This document shows positions 37,530-47,776 of a DNA stretch of 64,000 nt, piece after piece. This DNA is from Himantopus leucocephalus. Taxonomy: Eukaryota; Chordata; Aves; Charadriiformes; Recurvirostridae. A program made the position numbers and the translations under genes. The notes under the pieces are model-generated. The model saw only the letters and a program-made list of their open reading frames with translations, did no database searches and was not told where the DNA came from. The DNA lies in contig RSEF01000001.1 in the NCBI GenBank assembly GCA_003993805.1, positions 148,931,545 through 148,995,544 of the forward strand. Direction: 5' to 3'. Within the stretch, counting starts at the first letter, position 1, and every line of letters begins with the position of its first letter.

Positions 37530-37741
37530 CTACCTTTGATGAGATCTGGCTCCGGCTCTCTGCCTCCCGCCTGCCCGGCACTGCTGGGCTGGCTGCCGGC
37601 TTCCCACCGCAGCCCAGTCCCAGGGCTTGCCCGCTGGGGAGGGACGGGGAGGCAGGCAGCTGCGCGGAGGGCTTCCACGGCTTCTGAGCTCTGCAAAAAA
37701 GTTGTCAGACCTCAGAGTCCCTCCGCAGAGTAGCACCAGAG
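37530..37741 (+). promoter_or_regulatory. CpG-rich patch ending in a strong splice donor
   Basis: A GC-rich block (for example CTGCCGGCTTCCCACCGCAG; CTGCGCGGAGGGCTTCCACG) ends with CACCAGAG|GTAAGG, a near-consensus donor with GT at 37742-37743. This is the pattern expected for a CpG-associated first exon on the plus strand. The forward frame across it (37536-37733) stops just before the donor, so any exon here would probably be untranslated. The 156-codon minus frame (37530-38000) looks like a composition artefact. Confidence 0.35.
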
Positions 37742-40106
37742 GTAAGGGATCTGCTGGAGCCTGGGGTCGAGGGACATGAACTGCCGGGAACGAGGAGCTT
37801 GCGGTGGTGAACGCTGAGGGGATACGCTGGAGCTCAGTAAATACTTCAGCGTTTGGAGGAACAGTTTTGTTTGGCTGTGGGTGAAGACTGAGCTGAGAGA
37901 AAGGAGCAGACCTGTATTCGCGTACAACCATGTGAATAGCCTTTTGAACGCGTGCCGGAGTTTGTTTGAACTGAATTTCAGGCTTCTTAGGGTACTCCAT
38001 TCTTCAGCCTGTTCTTGGGTTCAAAGTCTTTTATTACAGTCGTGCAGCTTAGAGCCTGTAATGCTTTAGCAAGCTGTAAGGAATTACTGTATATCCCTGA
38101 GATCCCTGGCTTGCAGTGCAGAATCCACCCTGTCTGTCTGAAAGCTGGGAAAGGCGCTAAAGGGTAGGAAGCTGATTTTGATCTCTTTTCTAAACAATAA
38201 AAATAGCTCTTAATTCTTTAAAATTCTTTCCTATTTGCTGTCGTGTGATGGCTGTTTATCATTATTATTTATATCTTCCCAGGGGGGTGTGGGAGGACAA
38301 AAAAGCTGGCAAATAGGCGATGTTTGTTTGGCCCTGAAGTACGATAAAACTTTTTTGATTGCATAAGTGTTGAGATAGCTGGGTGCAAGAACAATTTTAA
38401 GACAGTAAAACAAATAAAAGAGAGGCCAGGCTTTTACTCCTGGCTTAGTGGGACAGTGAATGAGGAGATCCATGGGGCTGATAGGATTTTTCATTGTAGT
38501 GTGACAGACTGCAATGGAAATATTTAGGGAAGGGTATTTCACTGCCCCAGAAAGGAGCTGGTGACACCCTATGACAGTTGCTCCACATTTTGGGGCAGGG
38601 AGGCTGACATACTTCTCATGCCTGGAGCGGCGCTGACAGCTTCCCATCACGCTGCACCCTGGCCGCCTTCTGCTGCCCGCGCACCTGCGGGCCCGTGGCA
38701 TCGCCCGCCGCCTCCCTTCAGTGCCCCTGCGTCCCGAGCAGGTGCCCGTGACTAATGGCATTAACTTGGCTCTTTGGGTCTGCAGGTATTTAATTACTGA
38801 ACAGCTGCAGCAGGAGCTCTGAGAGACACCCCCCCACACACCAGAATCAGACTCATTTGTGATCCGGGTGAGCTGATGCACTGCGTAGACTCAGGTGAAG
38901 AGAGAACTTGCTCGGATGAGACCCTCCCCCGTCCCACCCTGAGACCACGTCTGGGATCTCCATCTCTGTTTTCATATTAGAAAATTTATTCTGAGCGTTA
39001 GCTGAGGCTGGTGCTTTCTTCCAAAAAATACTGAGAAATCAGTATTTTATGGCAAAATGGCTCTCAAAAAATTTCTCTTTTTTTCAGTAGTTGGCCATAT
39101 GGAAACATGATCCCTCTTTTTTTTTTGTTTGTGGGTGGTTTTTTTTTGGTTGGTTTGTTTTGTGTATTGGTGGGTTTTTTCTTCTTGAGAGGTAAACGGA
39201 GACAGAAAAAAAGAAGAAGAAAACAAAAAGAAAAGAGAAACACTACACATTTACATATATATACACATAGACACATACATATATATTTAGAATTGGAGTT
39301 GCCAAATCCAGTTAACTCCATCATAAGAACAGCCAGCATCCCAGTTTCAAGGTACCCTTCATCACCAAGCAATCATCAAAAGCATGGGAAGGGGCTTTAT
39401 TCGTGGAACATACTGGGTTTTCCCCGCTAAGATTACGCCCTTATTGCAAAATCTATGTATTCTACAGGAAGATGTAAACTCTATTGACAATTTCTCCTTT
39501 GTGGACCACCAAGGTCTGCCTCTGTCTCCTGCCTCAGCTGCTTTCCTCCTTCCTGACCAGCCCCAGCTCCCTGGGAAGCTGAGGCCTCAAGCTCTCAGCC
39601 TGGTCTCTAGTCCCACCTCAGCTCTGGAGGCAGGGATACAGGCAGGGAGGGATACAGGCAGATACAGCTCTCGCTTCTCATGTTTCTGCTCTTGTGGGAG
39701 TCACGAGAGGCTGTAGGTGGAAACCTACACAAGTCCTATAGTCTCACTGAAAAATACGCGTGCTGTGAATCTGACGTGCAGAGGAACAAGAGTAGGGGAA
39801 GGGAAGGCTGCCCGGAGCAGGGGAAGGACTGTCCCTTTCAGAGCACAGTGTGTGGACAAAGCACTTTGGCAGGGACACGTGATGGCCAAGCACTGAGCAG
39901 ATTTGTCCATGTGATGCTCAGGAGAGTGTATGTGCCAGGGTTCTGCCTTGTATTAAGTGGCATCAAAATTAGTGCGCACTTTGCTCACTGACAGACGTTA
40001 GCTATGCGGACCTGTTTTTTGACAAATAATATGCAACTTATGAAGCTTAGATTTTGACCTATATGCAAAGTTACGCTATTCCACCAGCCTTAGTAGCACC
40101 TATTGA
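37742..40106. other. Non-coding stretch with simple repeats
   Basis: A smaller CpG-rich patch at about 38620-38740 (GGAGCGGCGCTGACAGC; CATCGCCCGCCGCC) may be regulatory. A T/G-rich low-complexity segment lies at 39115-39185, and a TA/CA-rich stretch (ATATATATACACATAGACAC) at 39248-39288. Small tandem GGATACAGGCAG units occur at 39634-39664. The 216-codon minus frame (38231-38881) is unsupported. Confidence 0.5.
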
Positions 40107-40461
40107 AACAAGCGACCACAAAGAGTTAAAGACTTCATTTCTAACTGGATAACCTCAGAAGTATCGTTGAAGCAGAGGTTTCAAACTGGGAGTTAAGCAG
40201 TTCAAAAGTGCACTANAACAAGTGACCACAAAGAGTTAAAGACTTCATTTCTAACTGGATAACCGCAGAAGTATCGTTGAGGCAGAGGTTTCAAACTGGG
40301 AGTTAAGCAGTTCAAAAGTGCACTATATTGTTTTGGTCTAATTAACACAACATGGTGATAAGACATTAAAGCAGAATGACAACACTATACATNATATTGT
40401 TTTGGTCTAATTAACACAACATGGTGATAAGACATTAAAGCAGAATGACAACACTATACAT
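40107..40461. repeat. Two consecutive single-N duplications (assembly joins)
   Basis: A 109-bp block (40107-40215) is repeated at 40217-40325 across an N at 40216, with three differences. Immediately after, a 68-bp block (40325-40392) is repeated at 40394-40461 across an N at 40393, with no differences seen. Each is best read as overlapping contig ends joined without merging. The true sequence is probably about 180 bp shorter. Confidence 0.88.
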
Positions 40462-42249
40462 TGATAACAGGGGACATTAATGCCTGCAGACACAGTCTAC
40501 ATTGTAAAAATCTGAAAAAAAAAAGGCTTATTATGTTAGATAGGTCAATGTGATTTGACCTAGTTTTGCTTTGCTGCTTGGAAATTATGTCAGTATTCAT
40601 TATGTCATCTCCTTGGATGAGCAATTTAAGAACCTTTTTGCATTGCAGTGTTGTCCTAATATTTTATATATATTTACTTTGTAAAAGGATCCTTCAGGCT
40701 AATTCTAGAGATCTGGGAAAAACTGATACAAAACAAAACCTCCTGAAACTGGCTACACTTTTATGTATGTCCTCTGTGCAACAAAAAGGAGTGAATTTAG
40801 TTACAGCAAAATTGTAGCTAAAAATTCTGAAAAGTATCTTGTCCCTTTTGCATGTAAAGCTCATTAAAGTTAATGAATAAAGATTGACTGTGCTTACCCA
40901 GGTAGCCATGTACAGCTTTCCTGTGCTGGTTCTTCACTGCTATAAAGTAGCATTTTTAACTTTAACTGGATGCTTGGGTAAAATCGAGTGGTGTGAAGGA
41001 ATCATGCCATGTACTTTCCTTGTGAAATGTAAGGTCTCATATGAAGTCATCAGTATTTATCTTGGAAAAACTGAGATTGTTTTTTTAGTCTTCAACAAAA
41101 TCGCAAGGACTTTCATTCGTATTCATGTTTACGCTGTTTTTTCACCTCTCCTACCATCTGGACTTGTAAGGCAAGACTTTTTGTTTGCCAGGACTCAAAT
41201 TGTGGTACATCGGGGAACAACTAGAGGATTAAATGCTACCGTTTTTTGCTCTAATGGAAAAATAATCTGTTGCTGTTATAGCTGATTCCAATATTTTGCT
41301 AAGTGCTATCAAAGGAAAGCTCCATCTCTTCCTTAGCTTTACCTGTCCACCCACAGCTACGTCCCTTACTGGTGTGTAACCAATGTAGGGTGTTGCAAGG
41401 TTGCACCTTTTGCTTCTTAGCCTTGCTTGACCCAAAACGGGCAGCTCTGAAGCCTGACTTTGCTTCTGCTGAAGTCAGTGGGACTGGGGAGGTGGGATGG
41501 AATCCTCCTTCAAAATACTATGTTGTTGTAGTTATTTGAGAAGTATGTGAGTAAATTTGCTCCCTTGTGACAAATGCTGAACGGATCAGTTGATAGTGTG
41601 AGAGCAAAACCAGGCTTTCTTTCCTGATTTTTTTTACATTTTTTATTTTCATTCATATTTTCTTGAATAATAAGAAATTTGTTTTTGAGTTTCAGCATGA
41701 GCCTATTCTTTGCAGTGTTGAAATATTTTAAAGAGGTAAGATCTGTACAGGTTCCTCACCATTTCTTTACAAATGCATCAGCTCTTCAAAAGGTCCTGCT
41801 TACTCAGATTTCTCAGCTCAATTAAAATTTAAAATTGTAATATCTATACTTCAGAGGCAAATGCTCTTACATCCCTTGTTAACCATCTTAATTGGAACAA
41901 AAGCCAGATAAGAATGAGCGTTTAGGGGTGTTTCTTCTGTGCTATAACATTTGCTCTTGATCCCTAATTAAGCCTTGTTCCTGAAGGTTAAAAAAATCCT
42001 CCCATAATATAACTCTTCTTGAACGTCTTGACTGCAAAAGAAACTGTCATGGGAGAAGTCTTCTATTGCTTCCCCTGCTCCTCCTCCCTTTAAAGAGAAC
42101 TAAAGTGTAAACTGCTTATGAAAGATTAGTAGTGACTGGAAATAAATATCATGTATCTCTAGAGTAGTAGAAGCCTCATGCTTGAGGGAGAAGATGATTG
42201 TGGACTGACAACACTATTGATATAACTAGCAAGACTGTGCATGGATAGA
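40462..42249. other. Non-coding stretch, nothing recognised
   Basis: AT-rich, with a 133-codon forward frame (40884-41285) of hydrophobic, random-looking composition and no family resemblance that I recognise. Near 41468 the words TCTGCTGAAGTCAGTGGGAC resemble an ancient amniote repeat core. Confidence 0.5.
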
Positions 42250-42535
42250 GATTCACAGAAAGTTCTGATTGGACTCAGGAGATTATCTGGTCCAACCTTC
42301 ACTTCAACACAGCTCGCTTCATCAACTTATTCAAACAATCTTGAGCATTTCCAGCGCATGAGAGTGCACCACTTCCCTGGGCAGCCTCTTCCAATCTCCA
42401 GCTGCTCTCATGGGGAAGAATTTTTTTTATATATCCAGACAGAATTTCCCTCGAAACAGCTCGTACCCACTGCCTCTCGTCCTGTCAGCGGGCATCCGTG
42501 TGAAGAGAGTTGCTCCATTTCCTGTGTAACTAACT
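42250..42535 (-). mobile_element. CR1 LINE 3' fragment, diverged
   Basis: The plus strand carries the reverse complement of a CR1 3' end: GATTCACAGAAAGTTCTGATTGG, then GATTATCTGGTCCAACCTTC, then the typical CCACTTCCCTGGGCAGCC and CTCGTACCCACTGCC-like words. The element is therefore on the minus strand. It is more diverged than the copies at 32.3 and 45.8 kb and truncated at its 5' end. Confidence 0.75.
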
Positions 42536-42557
42536 TTTAAGATATTCACGGAATCAC

Positions 42558-42657
42558 NNNNNNNNNNNNNNNNNNNNNNNNNNNNNNNNNNNNNNNNNNN
42601 NNNNNNNNNNNNNNNNNNNNNNNNNNNNNNNNNNNNNNNNNNNNNNNNNNNNNNNNN
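42558..42657. other. Assembly gap (100 N)
   Basis: Exactly 100 unknown bases. The last bases before the gap, CACGGAATCAC (42547-42557), resemble the 3' terminus of another minus-strand CR1, so the missing sequence probably begins with a repeat that broke the assembly. Confidence 0.97.
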
Positions 42658-44856
42658 CCCTTTCTTACTGCTGTGTTCTACATTTTCAAAAGGGCATATG
42701 AGAAGATATACTTTTTGTATGTCTGGCTTGTATCCAATTCTTTGGGAGGAGTAAGTGCTCCTTTTTACAACATGTAATATGTTACTAGTGACTCTTGAAA
42801 ATACAGGCTGTTCTCGCTGCCCATCATCTTGAGTAATCAAAAATGAAGCTGCAGTCACATAGGCAAAGTGCTGTTTCCATCTGCCCACGTGCGCCTTGAC
42901 ATTTGCAGTGCTCAGTATGCCACTATTTCCTTCCTGATTCAAAGTTTCCCCCCTTTCACCTCCAAAATACTGAGCTAAAAATCAGAATTTGATGGATGTA
43001 ATTCTTCTAAATGATAGACGAACACTTTGAAGTTTGATTTTCTTCCTTACCAGAGTTGTGCAACAGGCTCATTATTTTCCTGCAGCATAATTTTGTTTAA
43101 ATACTAAAATAACAAGGCCTTAATGGAACATAAAATGACTACATCACTCTAGATAGCTCTTCGCTGCCAGCCATTGCTTACAGTCTTTGCCATGCATGGC
43201 TCATTACACAGGAAACAGTTCCAGTTTTCTTGTGCCCTAGCCCCAGTTTATATGTGCTTTTCCTTCATGGATCATAACATCAGCCTTTTTATTCCCAGAT
43301 CTTAAAACACGAAACTGCTAAACACATTTTAGTATTTCTTGAAATTATTGGCATTAAATCACTACATTCAAACAGCCAAACAGACCAGATTACTTACGAC
43401 GGTTGTCTGAACAGGGAACACTTGTTCGTCTTTTTCTCAGTGTTATGAATGCAGGAAAAGCATAAGGTGTCATTTTGGAGGCTGTAAAGGAAGTAGCATT
43501 CAAGCATAACTTCAGAAAGAGTTTTAGCCATTGAAAATCAACAGCCGAGGGCAACAAAAATTTCCCATGGATTTAAAATTCATAGAATTGGCAGACCTTT
43601 TGTAGAGGCAAGGGGTAAAGTTCATGCGTTTCATAGCTTCACTAACTCCAAGAAACAACGGTGCCTTTATGTGCTCCTGAGCTTTTCTATAGAAGAGATC
43701 CTTCCATAGTTAGCAGAGATAAGAAATAATGCAACACAGATACAATACCCATACTTCTGAGCAGTATAGCTTGCTAAACACGTTCATACGCTTGGTCAGC
43801 AGATATTCCGTATGTTTGGTTGAATTACAATGTTTTAACTGTAAAAAGCCGTCTGCCACCTTGAAGAAACACTAGCTGCCTTTTGCAGCTCGGCTCCCTG
43901 TTAACTATGGAAAGAGGCAGCTCTGCTCAGAACGGATGCCTGGGAAGATGGAGCGAAGTCTGAATAATCAGGCCCCAATAGGGGTCTGGCAACAAAGCCC
44001 AGAGAGGAAGTTAAAAGGATTAGCACTATAACACTGTTTAGCATTAGCACTCCTCTCTCTCAGCCTGACCCAAAACCATCTTCCTCCGACTAAGTCTGCC
44101 CTTCATCATTTTTACTGTGCTCAGAATATCTAAGTTCACTCATGTATAACTTAACCTCCTCACTTGAGGGATAGTCACACCATTGTGCCTTATGAGCAGT
44201 TTGAGTGTGGCTTGCTCATTAGCTGCGTCTGCATTGTTAACATCATCACTCAGGATGAGCCTGGTTTGGAAAACAGTATTAGGGAAATGAGCGGTTCCAA
44301 TGCATATGCTAATTCAAGGATATCTGTGACTTTGCAAAGCAGAAGCCCCTGTGCTTGCTGTATGTCATGCCCATTAGAGCTTTAGTTCAGGTCATGAGAA
44401 CATTTTTAAGCAATCTCCCAATCGTCTCCACTAATCAAGCTTTGGTTCACATCGCTGACTGATGCTGGAGCATGTGAAGTACCATCCTCTCAGATGAAAT
44501 AACCCTGATGATGAGCTCTAGATGAGCACTGAAGAATGACCTTCAGTCACTAATGAATATCCAGTCCTCAGGCCCTGACTAGAAGGAGTACAGTATGGGA
44601 TTAAAATGCACATAGTCCGGGTATTGTGTTCGCCGCATCAATTATTTCACTCTACAGATCTGCTGTTAACAGATCCAGCATGACTTGTTAATGTGGACAC
44701 ACACAGTGAGCATGCCAAAAGCTCGGCACCTTCAGGAAAATCTGACTGAGGATTCAGGCATAGGCAAATTTGGAAAGTAGGGAACACAGAGTTTCAGAAA
44801 TAGAGCATATGGGGAAAGGTGAAATCATGGGAATGGGAGTGAGTGGGAAAGGAAGA
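42658..44856. other. Non-coding stretch, nothing recognised
   Basis: AT-rich, without a recognisable gene, RNA or repeat family. All frames are short. Confidence 0.55.
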
Positions 44857-44933
44857 CACCGAAAGCGCAGGAGATACTTAGGAGTGGAGTCCTGNCACCG
44901 AAAGCGCAGGAGATACTTAGGAGTGGAGTCCTG
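44857..44933. repeat. 38-bp exact duplication around a single N
   Basis: The 38-bp block 44857-44894 recurs without differences at 44896-44933, separated by one N at 44895. It is a contig-overlap artefact rather than a tandem repeat. Frames translated through it contain a repeated peptide that is not real. Confidence 0.88.
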
Positions 44934-45770
44934 TTTTATGAAGATAAAAATGCATGCTATGAAGCAGGTAACATTTGCGTCACAGGCCAAGATTCCCGTT
45001 AGGAGACCTGCAGGCTGTAACACAGCTGTCAGCCATACTACCATTCTGGATGGGAGAAATGTTTCTGAAGTCAACATTTTTGAAATTAAGTTGTCAGTTT
45101 GTGCCCTTGCTCAGTTCACTGTGACTAAATATCATAGAGTAGCCTGTGAAATAAACTGTAGCATGAATTCTGCTGAACAAATCATCCCTGGCTGCTAGGA
45201 AACTGTAGTACCTTTCCGCTAACCTCAGTTGGTCTCATCCTCCATGAAGCTTGAAACTCATCTCACCTAAATTCACGTCAGAAAAACAACATAAACCAAG
45301 ATTTTTCTGTATGTCTTATACAGACATCTTTGAATGGGGTATAACAGATGTCAGGGAAAACAAAGCCCACCCTAAAAGATACTACATTTCAGTTCATCTG
45401 ATGAAGTAGAGGTATCCATAAGGTAGAAGCCCTCAGATTACTAGATCCTAGTAATCCTGGGAACCTTTTACACTCAATTAGCATTTCAAGGAAGCAATTT
45501 ATCTTTTTAGATGGCTTTAGTGCAAAAAAGAATCCTGTCCTGGAAGTACCTATGTCCATGGACTGTAAAAGAAACCCGGAGCAAATGGGCTAAGACATAG
45601 ATGTCCCATTGTCAGTACCTATTTTGTCAGATGACTCCCAGTGCATTATGTCCAGAATATTTCCAATTAAATTAGTACACTTCCTAGAATACAATCAGGC
45701 ATGGTTTAATTGATATTAGAATGGCTTATTAAAAGAGGGCATCTCATAATATTGCCTAAAAAAGGACCTA
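44934..45770. other. Non-coding stretch, nothing recognised
   Basis: No gene or repeat recognised apart from the AAAC-type tract just before the next CR1. Confidence 0.55.
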
Positions 45771-45790
45771 AATAAACAAACAAACAAAAA
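45771..45790. repeat. (AAAC)n tract at the CR1 3' junction
   Basis: AAATAAACAAACAAACAAAA lies directly against the 3' end of the minus-strand CR1 that follows. It is probably the pre-existing insertion site rather than part of the element, because CR1 ends in its own short repeat instead of poly(A). Confidence 0.6.
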
Positions 45791-45975
45791 ATCATAGAAT
45801 GGTGTGGGTTGAAAAAACCTTCAAAGATCATCTAGTCCACCCCCCCTGCTGTGGGCAGGGACATCACCAGATCAGGTTGCTTAAACCCCCATCCAGCCCG
45901 ACCTTGAATACTTCTAACGATGCAGCATCCATAACTTCTCTGGGCAACCTATTCGTGTCTCACCATCCTCACTGT

Positions 45976-46020
45976 AAAAAAAAAAAAAAAAAAAAAAANA
46001 AAAAAAAAAAAAAAAAAAAA
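45976..46020. repeat. A-homopolymer with an N inside the CR1
   Basis: A run of A broken by one N at 45999. In related CR1 copies the corresponding place normally reads roughly ACTGTAAAGAATTTCTTCC, so an expanded A-run has replaced or been inserted into it. True length is unknown, because assemblies stop at such runs. Confidence 0.85.
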
Positions 46021-46135
46021 GTTGTCCTTACATTGAACCTAAACCTACCTTCTTTCAGCTTAAAACCATCACCTCTTGTTCTGTCACTACAGGCCCTGGT
46101 AAAAACTCTCTCTTCATCTTTCTTACTAGCCCTCT

Positions 46136-46564
46136 TTAAGTATTGAAAGGCCACAACTGAAGTCTCCCCAGAGCCTTCTCAAGGTGTTCCATCCCTATGA
46201 TCATCTTCGTGGCCCTTCTCTGGACTTGCTCCAACAGGTCCATGTCTTTCTTGTACTGGGGACCACAGAGCTGGACACAGCACTCCAGATGGGGTCTCAC
46301 CAGAGTGGAGTAGAGGAGCAGACTCATTTCCCTCAACCTGCTGGCCACACTTCTTCTGATGCAGCCCAGGATACAATGGGCTTTCTGGGCTGCAAGCACA
46401 CATTGCTGGCTCATACCCAATTTTTCATCCACCAGTATCCCCAAGTCCCTCTCCTCAAGGCTGATATCAATCTGTTCACCCCCTACTCTGTATCTGTGCT
46501 TGGGATTGCTCTGACCCAGGTGCAAGACATTGCAATTGGCCTTGTTGAATTTCATGAGGTTCAC
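46136..46564 (-). pseudogene. CR1 ORF2 reverse-transcriptase C-terminal fragment
   Basis: A 142-codon frame inside the CR1 copy, open without a stop and starting at an internal Met. It matches the C-terminal segment of avian CR1 ORF2, as remembered, with hallmark words FNKANCNVLHLG, EERDLGILVDEKL, ILGCIRRSVASR, STLVRPHLECCVQL and LLEQVQRRATKMI. This part lies after the catalytic palm motif, so the fragment cannot act alone. The frame ends at about 46136, before the element's 3' untranslated region. It is not an independent host gene. The lack of stops over 142 codons suggests a fairly recent insertion compared with the copy at 53.2 kb. Confidence 0.9.
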
Positions 46565-46632
46565 ATGGGCCCACTCAAGCCTGTCAAGGTCTTTCTGGAT
46601 GGCATCCCTTCCCTCAAGTGTACCAAATGAGT

Positions 46633-47505
46633 CACTGAATTTCTTGCTAATGTTTAATTATACGCAAATGCTTATAAAATGGATTATTTTAAACCTACAT
46701 AACACCACATTTTTATTTCCTGTTGAAGTTAGTTTTAAAATGTATGTCTTTTATAGGTAGCATAGACTTTTGTCTTAAAAACAAACACTTCCATTTTAAT
46801 CTTTTTTAATAAGAAAGAGAGGCAAACACCACCAAGTAAGAGTACTGTTGGATTTGAGGCTAGCATGAATTTTTTATTGTTTTCTTTGAAATCCCAAACC
46901 TACTGGAGATGCCTTTCCCCCACCCTGTTCCCTGATGCTGTATTAGACCTTGTCTAAACATTAACACAGCACTCCTTCACTAAGCCTGACTTCTCTGACA
47001 GCAGCAATGCTCAATATTATTTCCATTATTCCGTATTGTTCTGCCTAGATCAAACCCTTGTTTAAAAAAACATTTCTCACCACACTCTATTTAAAGCCTT
47101 AGCACCATTTTTCTTCCTTAAGTTAAAGTGAGCATCCCACATAACACCAGGAGGCTGTAGGTTTGCATGTCAATTCATACACAGTTTGAAGATAGACAGC
47201 ACAGATAATAAAGATTAGTTATGCAAGGTTTTGTAGGGAAAGGCCTGATTCTGCAGGTCCTCTTTTATATATCTCCNGCTCCTCCCTTCTTTGATATAAG
47301 TAATAAAGCCCAGATTTGGACACTGGGATTCCTCTGTCGGTTACTAAGATTTCTTGGGGCAATTCCTGTGGTTCCTTCAGCTGCAGCTGAACCTCTCCAT
47401 GATGCTTTCCATGCAATTGCAGGAAGCCATCCCCGACCCTCTGGGCACTTGAAGAGAAATACAGACAAGCAGTAGAGAACTAGCAGTGTAAACTGATTTA
47501 ATCTG
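46633..47505. other. Non-coding stretch with one unexplained N
   Basis: AT-rich, no gene. A single N at 47277 lies between TTTTATATATCTCC and GCTCCTCCCTTC. Unlike most other single-N sites in this window, no duplication is visible around it. Confidence 0.55.
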
Positions 47506-47776
47506 TGTCCTCCCCCTGAGGTGGATGTGGGGTGTATAGTGGCTGACATGATAGTAGAACTGAAGACCNATGTCCTCCCCCTGAGGTGGATATGGGGTGG
47601 ATAGTGGCTGACATGATAGTAGAACTGGAGACCTACCTCATACCTATGCCTATGTCTTTAGCTTGGGAGAGTNGTGTCCTCCCCCTGAGGTGGATGTGGG
47701 GTGTATAGTGGCTGACATGATAGTAGAACTGAAGACCTACCTCATACCTATGCCTATGTCTTTAGCTTGGGAGAGT
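47506..47776. repeat. Triplicated block across two single N positions
   Basis: A block beginning TGTCCTCCCCCTGAGGTGGA occurs three times: 47506-47568 (63 bp, truncated), 47571-47672 (102 bp) and 47675-47776 (102 bp). Single N are at 47569 and 47673. Copies 1 and 3 agree over their shared length, while copy 2 has three differences (GATATGG, GGGTGGAT, CTGGAG). This is either one locus plus an alternative haplotype contig, or a real tandem repeat that the assembler could not resolve. Confidence 0.8.

Larger units (their letters stand above)
45791..46632 (-). mobile_element. CR1 LINE, 5'-truncated copy with ORF2 C-terminus
   Basis: A CR1 retrotransposon of about 840 bp on the minus strand. Its 3' end, seen on the plus strand as ATCATAGAATGGTGTGGGTTG then CATCTAGTCCAC, is followed by the 3' untranslated body (CCATCCAGCCCGACCTTGAA; TCTCTGGGCAACCTATTC). 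The C-terminal part of the ORF2 reverse transcriptase frame comes next. The element stops at about 46632, where the sequence returns to AT-rich unique DNA, so most of ORF1 and ORF2 is missing. An A-run of 44 bases with an N at 45999 interrupts the 3' part. Confidence 0.92.

Noticed and set aside
37530..38000. 156-codon minus-strand frame
   Set aside because: GC-rich composition artefact opposite a probable promoter block; no recognisable domain.
38231..38881. 216-codon open frame on the minus strand, the longest in the window
   Set aside because: Composition is random-looking (Cys, Arg and Ser runs from GC-rich DNA, then AT-rich hydrophobic text), with no domain, no splice or promoter support and no resemblance to a protein I know.
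42427..42942. 171-codon minus-strand frame
   Set aside because: It runs through the 100-N gap and into a CR1 fragment, so its length is artificial.
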